A DNA stretch of 64,000 nt from Platycnemis pennipes. Its lineage: Eukaryota; Arthropoda; Insecta; Odonata; Platycnemididae. Below, piece after piece: positions 41,401 through 53,400 of this stretch. A program made the translations under genes and the position numbers. Below the pieces are notes generated by a model that saw only the letters and a list, made by a program, of their open reading frames with translations, did not search any database and was not told where the DNA came from. The DNA is taken from contig OW121847.1 in the NCBI GenBank assembly GCA_933228895.1, positions 86,965,656 to 87,029,655 of the forward strand, given 5' to 3'. The number at the start of each line of letters is the position of its first letter. Positions within the stretch are counted from its first letter, which is position 1.

Positions 41401-44400
41401 TCAAGTAAATTAGACAAAAGTGGTTTTGAGTAATCAAAACTTTTATGCTCAATGATTCTCCCCCTTACAACTGAAAACACTTCACCATCTTTGAGGGCAT
41501 AGATGATATCATGATTTGACTTCATTGGTTGTATCTTTTTTCTTGTCATCCAGCTCCTCTTCAGCATGCTGGCTGATGGAATGGGTGTTTCTAGGATCAA
41601 GTGATTTCCTCATCAAACACCTGTGGGACCCCCAGTTCCATCTTTCCTTGGTATCTTCACCTGCCACTAAAACCAGGAGTTTCTTGCTCAGTTTTTGGTG
41701 TTTCATTCCTGCAGTTATATGAAAGAGTACACCCCCTGATATTCCCTTGTCATGACCTGAGGTTGAGTAACTTGGAATAACTTGTCTTGCTGTGGCATGC
41801 CATGGAGTGGCCTACCACATTCTATTGTTGCCCCCTGGGGTCAGATGCAGCCTTGCAATCAATCCTCTTTAAAACCCTTACTGTGTACAGAATCGATTTT
41901 TCATGGATATCATCTTGAAGAATAAGGTTTACACCCAAAGTTAAAGTGAAAAAAGTTAATGAAAGTGGCATCTACTTACTAGCAGAGCGAAAATAAAAAA
42001 TCCATCCGGAATCACTACACCCTCCCCTACTCTTTCCATAAGAAGTTATTTTTCTTCTTATGTCATCAAACTCTCTCACTTGTTTTAGTCCAACTCAAGC
42101 CTAACATCCTTATCTCCTCCTCTTTTGGCAACTAGGACTTTTTTCCTATACCAATTTAGCCCAAAATCATATTGGCTATTTAAAATATGTTGCATTTCTC
42201 CCAGGATATGCATCAGATCTTCTTCACTTCCCGCTAAAACCGCAATACGATCAGTAATTCAAACTATTGGGATTCTTCCTTGAATTACTGTTGACCCTTG
42301 AATCTGTTTGAGGATTTTGTCCACTGCTCTGTGTACATATAGACGAGTTTTAGTTATAGTGAGCATCCTTGTCTAACACCCTTCCTTATCCTAACTTCCT
42401 CCTCATGTATTCCATACTTTATAACAGCCTTTTCAAGCTCTGTTTAAGTTCCATATCACCCTTATGTCCTGAAACTTCAAACCAGTGTCCTTAAGTACTT
42501 CAAACAGCTTATTCCTTGCCACATTATCAAAGGCTTTATCCATATCAACGAAGGTCATATGTGTTGCCTTATCCTTAGCTATTGTTTTCTTGACAATCAA
42601 CCTCAATGCCAAAATAGCTACTCGTGTACCTCTTCCTTTCCAGAACCCAAATTAGCCATCTGATGACACTCCTCAATTCTCCATGACAAAATTGATGTTG
42701 AAATTTTAGATGCATGAGACAGTAGACTTATTGTTTGATAGTGTTTGCATTTAGAAGGAGCCACTTTCTATGGGATATGGACTATGACACACTTAGTGAA
42801 ATCGTATGGAATCTCACCCATCTCATAGATGGACCAAATAAGAATGATAAAAATATATTAAAAAACTATTACCATGAAATCAAGTAAAAGTAAATGAAAG
42901 TGATTCTGAGTTTTCAACACTATCAACTTTGACACACAGCAAGTTCATACACTCCTCTCTGTAGTAAAAAAACAAGATTGTTGTTTGAGAAGTAGGTAGA
43001 TTCAGAAGTGCTTCAAGCACTTTTTTGTATTAAAATTTGCTGTCATTTCAATCAAAATAGTATAATTAACACATTTAATCCTATGTAGTACATGTGAACC
43101 ACTGTAAAAAATGCCACTGTTGCCATGGCAGTCCAAAAGGACCTGCGCAATATACATGGTGATGGACCAAAAAACATCTGGGACTGAGGAATATATCCTA
43201 GATTTCATGATGTGCCTAACGTGTTAACTGTAGCTGAAAATAGAGAAGCTGGTTTTATCATTTAGCAGACGTAATGTCAATTTTTGAAACTAAAAATCTA
43301 GTCCATAAATACATATAATTATATCCATAACAGAGTCAAAAATGTTTGAGTGTTATCAGGGCTGGGCAGTGTTTCAAATACATATTTTGTAAAACATTTG
43401 TATTTTGTATTTCAAATACATGACCATAATATACATATATTGTATTCTATATTTCAAATGCAAATTTTTGTAGGTATTTTCCCATTCTAAACTACAAAAC
43501 ACAACCAGTATACACTTTTAAAATAGGTTTTATTGCAGCTTATTTAAAGCCACCTGTAAAGATTAGGTATTCCATGAACAAGTGAATGTATTACATAAGT
43601 GAAATGTAGAACCTTCATTCAGTTCTTTTTTCTTTATTGATTGACTTGAATTAAAGCAAACGTTGAGTGAAACAGAAGTGACTCGCAGCTCAAATTTCCA
43701 CATTTTGGCATGCATCAACAAAAATCAACCAAAGTCATTCAAGGTTTATAAGCATATTGGTTACTGTAACCGTGTCCCATAAGGTGCATTTCACTGTACA
43801 ATTATATTAGTCAATTAATGAAGCATAAATATAAGTTGAATTTGGAGTTTGAGAAATTCAATTTAAGTATACAATTAAAGGAGATGAAATTGCATAGTAG
43901 AAAGGTTTTTTAAGGTCATCATCATGGGTCAGCGATCCTAGGATTGGTTTGACGCAGCCCTCCACTCGATTCTTCTATCTGCCAACCTCTTCATATTAAT
44001 GTAATTCCTCTCTTTCATGTCCTTCATGACCTCTTCTGTATAACTCTTTCGAGTCCTACCTTTTCCATTCTTCCGTTTACTTTTCCTTCAACAATTGTCT
44101 TAATCAGGCCATCGTGTCTTAAGATATGGCCGATTAGGTTGTCCCATCTTCTTTTTTTAGTTTCAGTGGACTTCTCTTTTCTCCCACTCTTCTTAAGACT
44201 TCTTCATTGGTCACTCAGTCAATCTGTTTTATTTTCATCATTCTTCGGTAGCACCATATTGCGAATGCTTCCATTCCTTTCTTCTCGGCTGCTGTCATCG
44301 TCCATGCCTCGCTGCTGTAAAGGAACATGCTCCAGATATACGCTCTGATGAATTGTTTCCTTACTTCTAAGCTTTTACCTCCAGCTTTAAGTAGATTCTT

Positions 44401-47400
44401 CTTTAGATAGAATGCCCTCTTTGCCTGAGCTATTCTACTGACTATTTCTTTTTTGCTTCGTCCATCGCTGGTTACTCTGCTTCCCAGGTAACAGAACTCT
44501 TTCACCTCTTTCAGTTTTTAGTTTCCTAGTTTAACGTTGGTTTTGGCCTCTTCTCTCTTGCTGCTCACCAATATCTTAGTCTTCTTCTTCTTGATCTTCA
44601 GCTGATATCTGACCATTGTCCTTTCCATGGTTGTTAGCATCTTATTCAGATCCTTCTCTGTCTCTGCTATGAGTGCTATTTCATCAGCAAATCATAGCAT
44701 GCTGATTGCTTCTCTGTGGATGTTCACTCCAGAACACTTCTCTTTGATTTCATTGACGGCTCTCTCGATGGAAACATTACAAATTACTGGAGAGAGTGCA
44801 CAGCCTTGTCTCACTCCTTTCCTCTGCTTCCACATGGAGTGGAATGAGGTTCAGCAGAGTTTCTAGCTCCAGAGTTGGGGTTGTTCTAATCGCCCCTGAA
44901 ATGCCCATACAGGCCATTTGTTGGAGGTGGTTCAGTTTATTCCCTCCAGTTTTCTACCGGGCTCTTTTCCACTAAACTATAGAGGAGTACATGAAACTAG
45001 ATTGAATGACTGCCATATAAATCCATCTGATGGCTTTTGGCTGAAGTCTCCATGTTTTACCAAGGACCCTCCTACACATCCATAAGTTTTTCTTCTATTG
45101 GTAAACAATAAAAGCTTAGTTTTCTCCGGATGTGCCATCAGCCCTGTATCTGCACACCAACCCAATGCCTTATCCAGGGCTTTCTGCATAATTTCAGAGA
45201 CAGCATCGAGGTACTTTCCAATGATGAGTATAACCAGATCATCTGTGTACCCTTGAGTGTATGCACCAGTCCTATTCAGTCTTACAAGAAGACTGTCGAC
45301 TGCCATATTCCAGAGGAGTGGAGATAACACTCCTCCCTGAGGGCAGCCTCCTGTCACAGCTACCTTCATTGAACTGTCTCTCAAGACTACCTTGACAGTT
45401 CTCTGTTCCAATATGTATCTAATCCAGTTCACAATGTGAGCATGGATGCCATGTCTTTCTGCTGCAATGCAGATTTGATCGAAAGACGTGTTATTTAACG
45501 CTCCCTCGACATCAAGAAATGCCCTCAGTCCATACAGTCCATGTTCCAGCACTCCCTCAATCCTGCTAACAAGATTGTGGAGTGCTGTCTCCACGGACTT
45601 TCCCTTCTGTTACGCGTGTTGATATATGTGCAGCAGGGGGTGGTCCCTTAATGGCCCATCCCTTATGTATGTACCTGTCAACTATCTTTTCTTGTGTCTT
45701 CAATAGAAAAGACATAAGACTGATTTCTTGAAAGGAGTCTGCTCTTGTGTAGTCCATCTTACCCGGTTTAGGTATGAAGACCACCTTGGTGACCCTCCAG
45801 GCTTTTGGAACATATCCATTAGACAGGCAGGAGTGAAATATTCTTACCATTGGGAGGAGGAGCAGATCTTGCCCTTCCTGAAGGAGTGCAGGAAATACCC
45901 CATCCTCCCCAGCAGCCTTAAAGGGGATAAAACTCATGATGGCCCATTTTGTAACTTTGTACGTCACGATGCTGGAGGAATGTCTCCATTCCGTCTGAGC
46001 TGGATGGATGGGATTCTTCCCATGATGCATCTCCCTCAACTCCCTAGAGCCAGGAAAGTGGGTTTCCAGCATTAGCTTTAGTGCTTCCTTGTCAGAAGAC
46101 GTAAAGTCTTGGAAGTAGACGTGAAGGGAAGCAGCGGAGACCCCACTCCCACTTCTGAGTCTTTCGATAGGATCTTATGAAGTCTTGCCATCTGTGGAAC
46201 AGTCTCTATGCTCACACAGAATGAATCCCTCTTAGAGCGCTTAGTCGCCATTTTGTACCTCCGTTGGGCAACCTTAGAGTTTTCCCAATCCTGAGGCATT
46301 CTTGTCCTCTTTGCCTTATTAAAGAGTTTCCTAGTCTCTAAGCGGAGATCGTTTATTTCTGCTCCCCACCAGGATAATTTACACCCTTTCTTCCTGGTTT
46401 TTAAGGGGCAGATGTTTTCGTAGATGTAGATAGTTGACAGCAGCATCTACCTCATCCACATTTCTAAACTTGCACTGAGGCCCCCTCTAGGGCAGTTCCC
46501 AGCCTTTCTCGATATAGTCCCCAGTTGGTAGTCCTGGGGTTCCTATATGCTATTTCCCTGTTATTGGATTCTAAAAGAGTGAAGAGTATGTGTCTGTGGT
46601 TGGACGAAGTTATATCCCTTGACACTCTTCACCCATCAATCCTGTGCAGTAGAGACTGGTGCACAGTGTAATATCTAACACCTCCTGCTTAACACTGCTT
46701 GCAAAGGTAGGTCTTTTCTTGATAGTAACTCCGTAGACATAAGATACTCCAACAGGGCCTCTCCCCTTCCATTGGTGCTTTCACTCCCCCACACAATATG
46801 GTGCGAGTTAGCATCACAATCAATCAGAATATCCCACTTGTTGGTCTTCACCAGCCTCTCCATCTCATTCGATGGTGGAGGAGCCAGTGCATCGTATGGC
46901 AGGTAGGAGGAGCAGATGACCACCCTCCTCCTCCTGTTACCACCTTTCCCCAGGGTCAGCAGAACTGCTGTCTGATCCCTAGTGGTAAATTCTGATAGAT
47001 GCAATGCAATTATCCCATTCACATAGATACAAGATAGACCTATCTATCAACAGTGGTACAGTATTTTATTTTACCCATTGTCGTGCTCAGACCCCTGACT
47101 CTTCCCTGGAAAGCCCAGGGTTCCTGAATCAGAGCTATTTTGACCATACCTATCCTTTGCAGGACCCCTGAGGCAGCCTTACTGTGTTGTAGGTTGGCCT
47201 GAAGCACAGCTATGCAAGCCATGGTTCGGCCCCGCCCACATCTTTTTCCTCCCTCATCTCCTTCTCTTCGAGGGGATATGGAGCCTTCCCTTAGGCCCCC
47301 ACCCATAGGGGCTCCCAAGTCAGACTCTACCCCCATGGGGGAGCCCAGGCTCGGTGCCTTCTTGAAGGTGGGCCCAGAGAGGTTGGAAAGGATGTCGTCC

Positions 47401-50400
47401 TCCTCTCCCCACAAAGGGTGTGAGGAGCAACTGGGATGTGTGGGTCTCCCGGAAGGGACCCTCACAGGCAAGGTTAAGGTAGTAGAGGGTGCATCCTGAC
47501 TGGGATCCCCATGGGGGCTCTCCAACAGTATCGGATCCCCCAAGGAAGAAGACGGACTACAGGAGTCCATGTGAAGAGTGCGCCTCTCAGCGCCGTCCAT
47601 TGTTTTGAGTAGGGATTCCAAGTTTGGTCCCACGAGTAGCTAGGGAAATAAGGTGTCCACCCATGCAGAGCCCCACATGCATGGGTAAGGCTACATAAAA
47701 GCGGAAGTCGCCCAGTATCCGGAGTCTCTCTGTTAGCTACTTCTTACCCCACAGATGCGGTCACCCTTGGCACTGAAATGCCTGGTGGTGATGGGATCGC
47801 ATTAACAATATTTTGAAACCTCAGCCACATACATGCAATGCTTTGACTGTGTAACACAGTGGTTATTAGTCAGGGGTGCATGCACTAATGGGACTGGAGC
47901 AGTTTCTTCAGTGGGTGTGAAATGTTACAATAAAAATATCATGATAATGACATATTCGCAGCAGCATTGTAGGTTAGAGTTATTTTCAGCTCATTGATAT
48001 TGTTAAAATTCATTTAATTTAAGTTATTTCTCTTTTAATTAGCATATTTGGTAGCAAAATATTTCTCCAAATAAAAACTATGGTATTCATAAGTAAAAAG
48101 TACTCTGAATTCTTACCAATTGGGCTGGTTTTGGGTTCATCAGTAGTAAGTTTAATGGGTGAATAGGTCGTCATTGGACTTTGTGCTGGAGTTGTTTGGT
48201 CAGTGGATGTCCCGTTACTGCTATCATTACCTGTGCCTGTGGTTCCTGTAGATAGTGCATGTATTATGAAAAGAAAATAATGTGTTCATTAAACAAACCC
48301 AAAAATTGTCCATTAATAATACACAAATGTTCACCTTCTTAGGTATTCAAGTGAAAGAGATGTAATTTGCATTAGCAATATTTTGAAATAACAGCCTCAT
48401 ACATACATTGCTTTGAATGTGTAACACAATGTGACAGGGGTGCAAATTGGAGAAACTTGTAATACTCAAGGGGGCATTTCATTCATTCAGAGAGTGCCAC
48501 TTTTTATATTAAATTGAAGACAAGTTTTAATTATTGGAGTGAAAGAAAATTTGTTTATGTCTACTTCTAATTTTATTGTGTTATTTTTATAACTGCCCTT
48601 ATTGTGCTTCAATGCTTAAGCAAAATTTTAAGTTTAAAAACATTTCTTTGTTTCCTTTCAATTGTATTTTGTATTTTAAAAAGTATGTAAGTACATACTC
48701 CAAATACTCTCAGAGTATTTTGGATTTCAAATAGGTACTCCTCAGCCTGTAATTTGTCCAGCCCTTAGTAGAAATGTTGGATCAGTAAGATGCTGGATAA
48801 GTAAAAAGTACTCTGAATTCTTACCAATTGGGCTGGTTTTGGATTCATCAGTAGTAAGTGTAATGGGTGAATAGGTTGTCATTGGACTTTGTGTTGGAGT
48901 TGTTTGGTCAGTGGATGTCCCGTGACTGCTATCATTACCTGTGCCTGTGGTTCCTGTAGGTAGTGCATGTATTATGAAAAGAAAATAATATGTTCATTAA
49001 ACAAACCCAAAAATTGTCCATTAATAATCATATCCTAGAGTCTTTACATGGGAAATGTCATTGAGGCAACATTAATATTCTTATCCAGTGATATAATTAT
49101 CAGAGTTCTGCAGTGTTTCTCAACCCAGTTTTTTATAGACAAATTTTCACCTTCTTAGATATTCAAGTGAAAGAGATGTAATTCGCATTAACAATATTTT
49201 GAAACGTCAGCCACATACATGCAATGCTTTGAATGTGTAACACAGTGGTTATTAGTCCGGGGTGCATGCACTAATGGGACTGGAGCAGTTTTTTCAGTGG
49301 GTGTGAAATTTACAATAAAAAGATCATGATAATGACATATTTGCAGCAGCATTGTAGGTTAGAGTTATTTTCAGCTCATTGATATTGTTAAAATTCATTG
49401 ATAGTTTTCTAATGGGGAGAGTAGGTTTTGATGGCGTGTCCCTACTTTCATTTACATTTTATTCATCTACGAACTCCTGCCCCTGTTATTTCTCTTTTAA
49501 TTAGCATATTTTGTAGCAAAATATTTCTCTATATAAAAACCATGGTATTCATTATATTTTGGATGCACCTAGACGTGTGGGCTAAATTAATGTAATCAAA
49601 CCTTTTGGCAACCAAATGACAGTGCTATTGTTTCCATACAACCTTTTGTAATTGAATTACATTTATATTTTAATCGTGCAAAGTGTTAATTTTTCTTTAT
49701 CATCATGATTATAATGTCAGTATTTTGCTAGGGGGTGTAAGAATACATTTTGAGAATTCAAGGGGTGTCAGCAGATGAAAAGGTTAAGAACTACCAGTCT
49801 AGCATCTAAAGATGACTCTTAGCTTTTGGCTGCTGCAAAGCTAAGATAATGAGGAAAGCTTAGTCATTCATGTTTTATATTCATTGAAATTTGAACTGTT
49901 TGTTGTAGGTTTCTGGAGCTGTCATTGGAATTTTGATACCTCTACATCGTTTATTTAACCAAAGGAACTGGCTTTGTGCCATACTGGTTTCTTTATTTGA
50001 AGATTAGATGAGGAAATAAGTGAAACAAAGAAATAGCATTGCAAAGCCTCTGTTGTTCATGTTATACATGCATGAAACTAAATGTGCTCTTTCCATACCT
50101 TGTGTGGTGGTTATGGTATCTTCAGAAGTTGTTGTAATGGCTGGGCATTCTTCCAGGGTAGTTGATTCACTGGTGGTTGTAGAATCGGTATCTGTATCTG
50201 TTCCTGTCATTGAATATTTATCATATATTTAAAGAGAAATCAATCTTCATGTAATTAAAAGGGTGTGTATATCTCAAATGCAAAGCAGTGAAGTGTGGAA
50301 TCATATGGATCAAAGGATTGAGAAGGAGTGGAGCATGCATAATGGCACATGTGCAACAGGATACCATTATTTTTTGTCATGGCCCTATGAATGAGAAAGA

Positions 50401-53400
50401 GGAGATTGATTTTTCTCAGTTTTGCATTATTATCATGCCAAATTCTCAGTAGAGAAATAACGTGTTAACTGAAATGCTTAGCACTGAAAGGGATAGTAAT
50501 ATTAAATGAATATGGACTTCCGTTAGTTAGTTATTTGTGGGAGGCAACTGACAGCTGAGGTGATTTGCACCAATTTTGGCAGGTGGGTAATTGGATACAG
50601 GAGGAAATTTTTCAAGGAACAGATGAAGGGTGGAGTGAAACCTGGCCAGCTATTGACAAAAGGTACCAAGGGAACCATAGTTTAATATCCCATCCAGTGG
50701 ATGGAGTACCATGGACTTGAAGTGCTCTCCACTCAAGTGGGGACCAGTATACTCAGGGTATTAAGGATCACATGAGCACATGAACTGCCCGGTAATCCCA
50801 AACAATTGAAATATACACAATATTGTGTGATGAAACATGATTTCTATATGTTGAGAACGTATTTATGGGTGCCGATTCACTTTCTGTTTCCATCTGAATT
50901 ATGTGCCACACCTGCTGATCCTGTTGTGAATTACTAATTTGCATATTGCATAGCTAGTTATTCAAGGTGTAATGCTGTTAATAGGGTGAATATGAGCACA
51001 ACTTGATTGTGATTGCAGTGCCCTCTTCTAATGCCGCCTCTAATAGTTATTTTCAAATCTCAAAGATAGCAGCAATTATCACGTATTCCATTGAAGTTAC
51101 AAGCTCTACAAATGAGAGTGGGTGAGTTCCAATAAGATTTAGTGTTGTAGTTTACTTTAGTATTGAGAATGTGCGAATGTATACTAATGCCACTTTTTAC
51201 AACTATTATGTAAGTAGGCATGTACTTTTCAAATTTCATTCGTTAACTTCATATGTATATTCCTATCAATATATTCTACAACAATGACAGCACAATGCAG
51301 GCTATCTGGGTTCCCATTAACGTGCTGAGGAGCAACTTATGCAATGGATTGTTTTTACCTGTTGTCAGCTCTATGTGAACACCCAAAGATTTTATGCACC
51401 TGATGCTACTGAGTATACTGATGAAAAATCTGCATCAACCGGGATTCAGACCTCACACCTCAGGATAGGAAGCCAGTACCTACACTAACCACCACACCAA
51501 CTTGATCCCTGAATGTGGACTTTTTGCACTTATCAGTAATCACCCAATGTGTCAGCATCCAGCTGAGAGAAAATAGTGTTAATATTGTTAGTGCCAATTT
51601 TAGTGAAAACAATTAATCCATTCCACTGCACTTGAATGGAAATGAACATAATACCATTATATCCTATTTTAGGTTATTCAAATTTCTTTTTACAGAGTAT
51701 CTGGTCATTTTGGGGCAAGGACCTAGCCACGTTGAATCACTGATTCCCATCCGATCACCGAAGTTAACGTTGGGCCGGGACGGAGGTTGGATGGGTTACC
51801 CTCCTCCATATCTCTACTGTGGTGTTCTTGTCCCCTGTCTGTGTGTGGTGGGCAGGTTAAATGTGGGTTGGCACAATGGATATAATGAGGTCTAAGTGCC
51901 AGGGGGGGTACAGAAGGCCCCCTCCCACCCCTCCAATTTACATCTTGTCATTTTCAGTAATGCCATTAATGCAGAAATGGGTGATGAATTTACTCACCTG
52001 ATATCCATGGTACAATTTTATAACTGGAATTAATACTAACCATTGGCTATACGTGTTGCACTAGAGTCTGCAACTTCTGAAAAAAATGCGAGGAAAGTAT
52101 TTCTAAGCTTTGAAGTTTAATATAGGTAAGTACAGTATAATGAAGATTTGAAACCCCCTGCTATTCTTGCAATAAGCTTAGAATGATCACTGTTTTTAAT
52201 TTAATAATCACCTTCTTCTGCCTCTTTAGTAGAGCTGTGGCCAATGCTTTCTGATTCATCTTTAGCTGAAGTAGTTTCATTCACCATTGAAGTGGTTATT
52301 GTTGGCATACTTATGGTGCCATTCTGGAAATAATCCAAATGCTTTATTGAAATCATAGTGGTATTCACTGAAAAGATCTTTTTCAATATCTGTATATCTA
52401 GGGACCTGGAGTTGAAGGCTATCTAGGTAATTGGGTTGATTGGAATAGGGGAACATCAAGGAGGGGCAAGTGAGAAATATACAACTATGTAGTCATTAAC
52501 AGTGCTACATTTTGAATTGATACCCTTGATAATTTCTCACTTCTCGGGAGTATCTAATCAGCGGCTTAAAGCTATTTTAATTCTTAGTTCATGGGTAGGT
52601 AGTTCTTTGAAGTAACTTTTTAATGCCTAAAACTCTGTTCAATTTTGAAGCCTCAATTTTTGGAATATTGACAAAGATTGATTCTTGCTATTTTACCTGC
52701 TTCATTTTCTCTTTTGAAGCTTATCAGCAACTTTCCTGAGTTACGTATCCATTAAGGTGGTATTTGTCTTCTCTTTCTTTTTCTACAATTTTGAATGCTT
52801 CTCCCCAAGCACAATGTCTTGCTGCTCTTCAATGCGCCTCCGAAATTTGTATCTCCCCTTAGCTACTTCTTCTTTACTTGTTTTATTCTCCATAATGATT
52901 TCCAGCATTTCATCAATTTCAATTATTTGTTCTATTTGTCAATGCTGCTTTTGATTTCTTTTACATTTCCTCCCCCCTCCAATTATATCAATTTTTAAAA
53001 TTAAATCATCTCACTTGGTTCATATCATTTAGCATATGGTTATCGTGGGAAATGACTACCATCTGAGGTAATTTATGTTGTTAAGGGTGGGTGGTTATGT
53101 GGTGGGAAATGGGTAGGAATTTATGGCTTGGGGAAGGGTGGAGAGAAACTCAGCATTGGCATTAGCATTGGCTTTTCATGAAAAACACCTACGGGTCCAC
53201 ATCTGACGAATAGAGTGAAGTTCTCTTAATAGAGGACTCAATTAAGACCAAAACAATCTAACAATGTCAGGACTTAAACCCAGGCCCTAGGAATGGGATG
53301 TCAGTAGCTTGGCCCCTGCAGAAATCCCCCAATGTAGTGTGTGAATTTAAATACATATTTATTTCCATTGCAAATAAAAATGAAGAACTGCATAACTTTT

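Larger units (their letters stand above)
47797..49565. repeat. Tandem segmental duplication carrying exons 8 and 9
   Basis: Intron blocks flanking the twin exons recur: AATATTTTGAAACNTCAGCC to TGTTAAAATTCAT at 47803-48014 and about 49191-49400 (with a diverged partial copy at 48372-48440). TTATTTCTCTTTTAATTAGC occurs at about 48024 and 49488, and AACAAACCCAAAAATTGTCC follows each exon. The block thus extends about 1 kb per copy. Confidence 0.8.

Noticed and set aside
47212..47499. Plus-strand open frame rich in Pro/Gly
   Set aside because: Opposite-strand shadow of the LINE coding region, which has recognisable endonuclease motifs on the minus strand.
43357..48765. A single hAT-like element spanning both LINEs
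   Set aside because: Ends look complementary (CAGGGCTGG / CCAGCCCTTA) but the flanking 8 bases differ, and the interval includes receptor exon 9.
52757..52998. Plus-strand Phe/Ser-rich open frames
   Set aside because: Low-complexity pyrimidine-rich intron; no homology or splice support.
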